NCBI RefSeq assembly: GCF_021026095.1
Contig: NZ_JAJNCU010000001.1
Coordinates: 806,001 to 870,000, forward strand
DNA length: 64,000 nucleotides
Direction of reading: 5' to 3'
Origin: Salinicoccus halitifaciens
GTDB taxonomy: Bacteria > Bacillota > Bacilli > Staphylococcales > Salinicoccaceae
Below, piece by piece: positions 63,165-64,000 of this stretch. The notes under the pieces were generated by a model. It was not told the origin of the DNA. It searched no databases and was given only the letters and a program-made list of their open reading frames with translations. A program made the translations under genes and the position numbers. Positions within the stretch are counted from its first letter, which is position 1. Each line of letters begins with the position of its first letter.

Positions 63165-63333
63165 CATTACATGTGGAAATCCATCATCTTTGGTTACTTT
63201 TACTAAGTCTATTACATATAAATATTATAGAACCATATATTAGGTGGTTTGCTTAATATATTCCGTTATGTTAACGTTGATAATGTCGTATTAAAAATAA
63301 AGCACATAAAAGCTTAATTAAGGAATGGGTATT

Positions 63334-64000
63334 TTGAGTGTGATAGAAATTAAAGATGTCACCAAAGTGTTTGGGACATACACCAAAGAAGTGGAACAAT
63401 TATTACATAATAATGCATCCAAAGATGAAATACTGGATGCGACCGGCGCCACCGTCGCCGTAAAATCCGCAAACCTGAAGATTGAACAAGGTGAGGTTTT
63501 CGTCGTCATGGGCCTTTCAGGCAGCGGCAAGTCTACTTTGATCCGGCTGATCAACCGGCTGATCGAACCGACCGTCGGTGATCTGATGATCAAAGGGAAA
63601 AATGTTGCGAAACTGAGCGCCGGGGAACTGAGGAACTTCAGACGGGAAAACCTGAGCATGGTCTTCCAGAACTTCGCCCTCTTCCCTTTCAAGACTATAT
63701 TGGAGAATGCCGCATTCGGCCTTGAAGTGCGCAGCATCCCTAAAAAAGACCGTCTTGAAAAAGCGCGGCATGCGCTTGAACTGGTCGGCCTCGGCGGTTA
63801 TGAGAATCAAAAGCCGAATCAGCTGTCGGGCGGCATGCAGCAACGTGTGGGGCTCGCCCGTGCGCTCGCAAGCGACACCGACATTCTGCTGATGGACGAA
63901 GCATTCTCAGCCCTCGATCCCCTGATTCGGAAAGAAATGCAGCAGGAATTGCTCCAGCTCCAGCAGAAGATGCAGAAGACCATCGTCTTCATCACCCATG
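63334..64000 (+). CDS. opuAA: Glycine betaine ABC transporter ATPase OpuAA, N-terminal part, cut by window edge
   Basis: ATP-binding subunit of the OpuA/ProU osmoprotectant importer. 222 codons seen. The OpuAA-specific N-terminal insertion (VEQLLHNNASKDEILDATG) is followed by Walker A GLSGSGKST, NRLIEPT, Q-loop MVFQNFALFPF, signature LSGGMQQRVGLARAL, and Walker B ILLMDEAFSALDPLIR; the H-loop is at the very end. CBS domains lie beyond the window. TTG 63334, nine bases after AAGGA, begins MSVIEIKDVTKVFG and is preferred over GTG 63340. Fits a halotolerant host. In the 63166-63333 gap I see no other gene. Confidence 0.93.
   Translation, partial: MSVIEIKDVTKVFGTYTKEVEQLLHNNASKDEILDATGATVAVKSANLKIEQGEVFVVMGLSGSGKSTLIRLINRLIEPTVGDLMIKGKNVAKLSAGELRNFRRENLSMVFQNFALFPFKTILENAAFGLEVRSIPKKDRLEKARHALELVGLGGYENQKPNQLSGGMQQRVGLARALASDTDILLMDEAFSALDPLIRKEMQQELLQLQQKMQKTIVFITH

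Noticed and set aside
63166-63333. Possible small gene between pckA and opuAA
   Set aside because: AT-rich sequence with no frame that has a ribosome-binding site; likely the opuA promoter region.

Overview
The window looks like chromosomal backbone of a low-to-mid GC member of the Staphylococcaceae, most likely a Salinicoccus- or Jeotgalicoccus-like salt-tolerant coccus. This is inferred from gene order and protein lengths (EzrA 564 aa and LeuS 804 aa match staphylococcal lengths), a staphylococcal-type IsdG and D-amino-acid aminotransferase, Firmicutes T-box, SAM and ribosomal-protein leaders, and a glycine betaine (OpuA) ATPase at the right edge. Gene order follows the Bacillus subtilis sppA-thiI-ezrA-rpsD-tyrS-acsA-ccpA-murC-trmB-pepV-murJ-leuS-metK-pckA neighbourhood. 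No rRNA, tRNA, insertion sequence, prophage or CRISPR array is visible.

Layout. 1-6.8 kb: end of sppA, NAD kinase, the nifZ-thiI tRNA-thiolation pair, ezrA, a free-methionine-sulfoxide reductase and rpsD with its leader. 6.9-18.9 kb: an accessory block inserted between rpsD and tyrS, holding lipoprotein cytochrome c551, hydrolases and peptidases, an acetyltransferase, membrane transporters (MFS, YjiH, SLC13) and several unknown small proteins. 18.9-30.4 kb: tyrS with T-box, a class A penicillin-binding protein, fhs, and the acetate module acsA / acuABC next to ccpA. 30.4-36.0 kb: one minus-strand run ytpQ-ytpR-(SftA-like)-murC-ytxG-ytxH. 36.0-47 kb: a PTS-type membrane protein, M42 and M20 peptidases, C-S lyase, trmB-ytmP, dat-pepV, a stress-type YtxH protein, RsuA-type pseudouridine synthase and MurJ. 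47-56 kb: HI0933 flavoprotein, a striking 52-bp repeat array, isdG, DUF421, leuS with T-box, ogt, mnmM, a hydrolase-fold protein, gamma carbonic anhydrase and proline dehydrogenase. 56-64 kb: an FAD/NAD(P) protein, a NERD-domain protein, a tiny acidic lipoprotein, metK with SAM riboswitch, an Ltp-domain lipoprotein, pckA and the start of opuAA.

The genes combine translation and tRNA modification, cell-wall synthesis and division (MurC, MurJ, class A PBP, EzrA) and central carbon control. CcpA, acetyl-CoA synthetase with its acetylation/deacetylation switch, PckA and proline dehydrogenase sit together, and cre-like operators lie before ccpA, putA, the YjiH gene and (weakly) the acs/acu divergon.

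The points I consider most novel are: (1) a gap-free, exactly 52-bp-period degenerate tandem repeat with alternating complementary half-sites at about 48.28-48.55 kb; (2) an SftA/FtsK-type translocase at the ytpT locus whose Walker A is destroyed and whose gamma domain is missing, i.e. a pseudo-translocase; (3) a 69-aa acidic lipoprotein that shares its signal peptide with cytochrome c551 but has no heme domain, behind a structured leader; (4) three identical CGAATAGTC elements and two in-phase TAATGTGTTA elements before pckA; (5) a promoter feeding straight into a terminator hairpin before ytmP-trmB; (6) a hydrolase-fold protein lacking its nucleophile; (7) an Ltp (phage-exclusion type) lipoprotein on a coiled-coil stalk.
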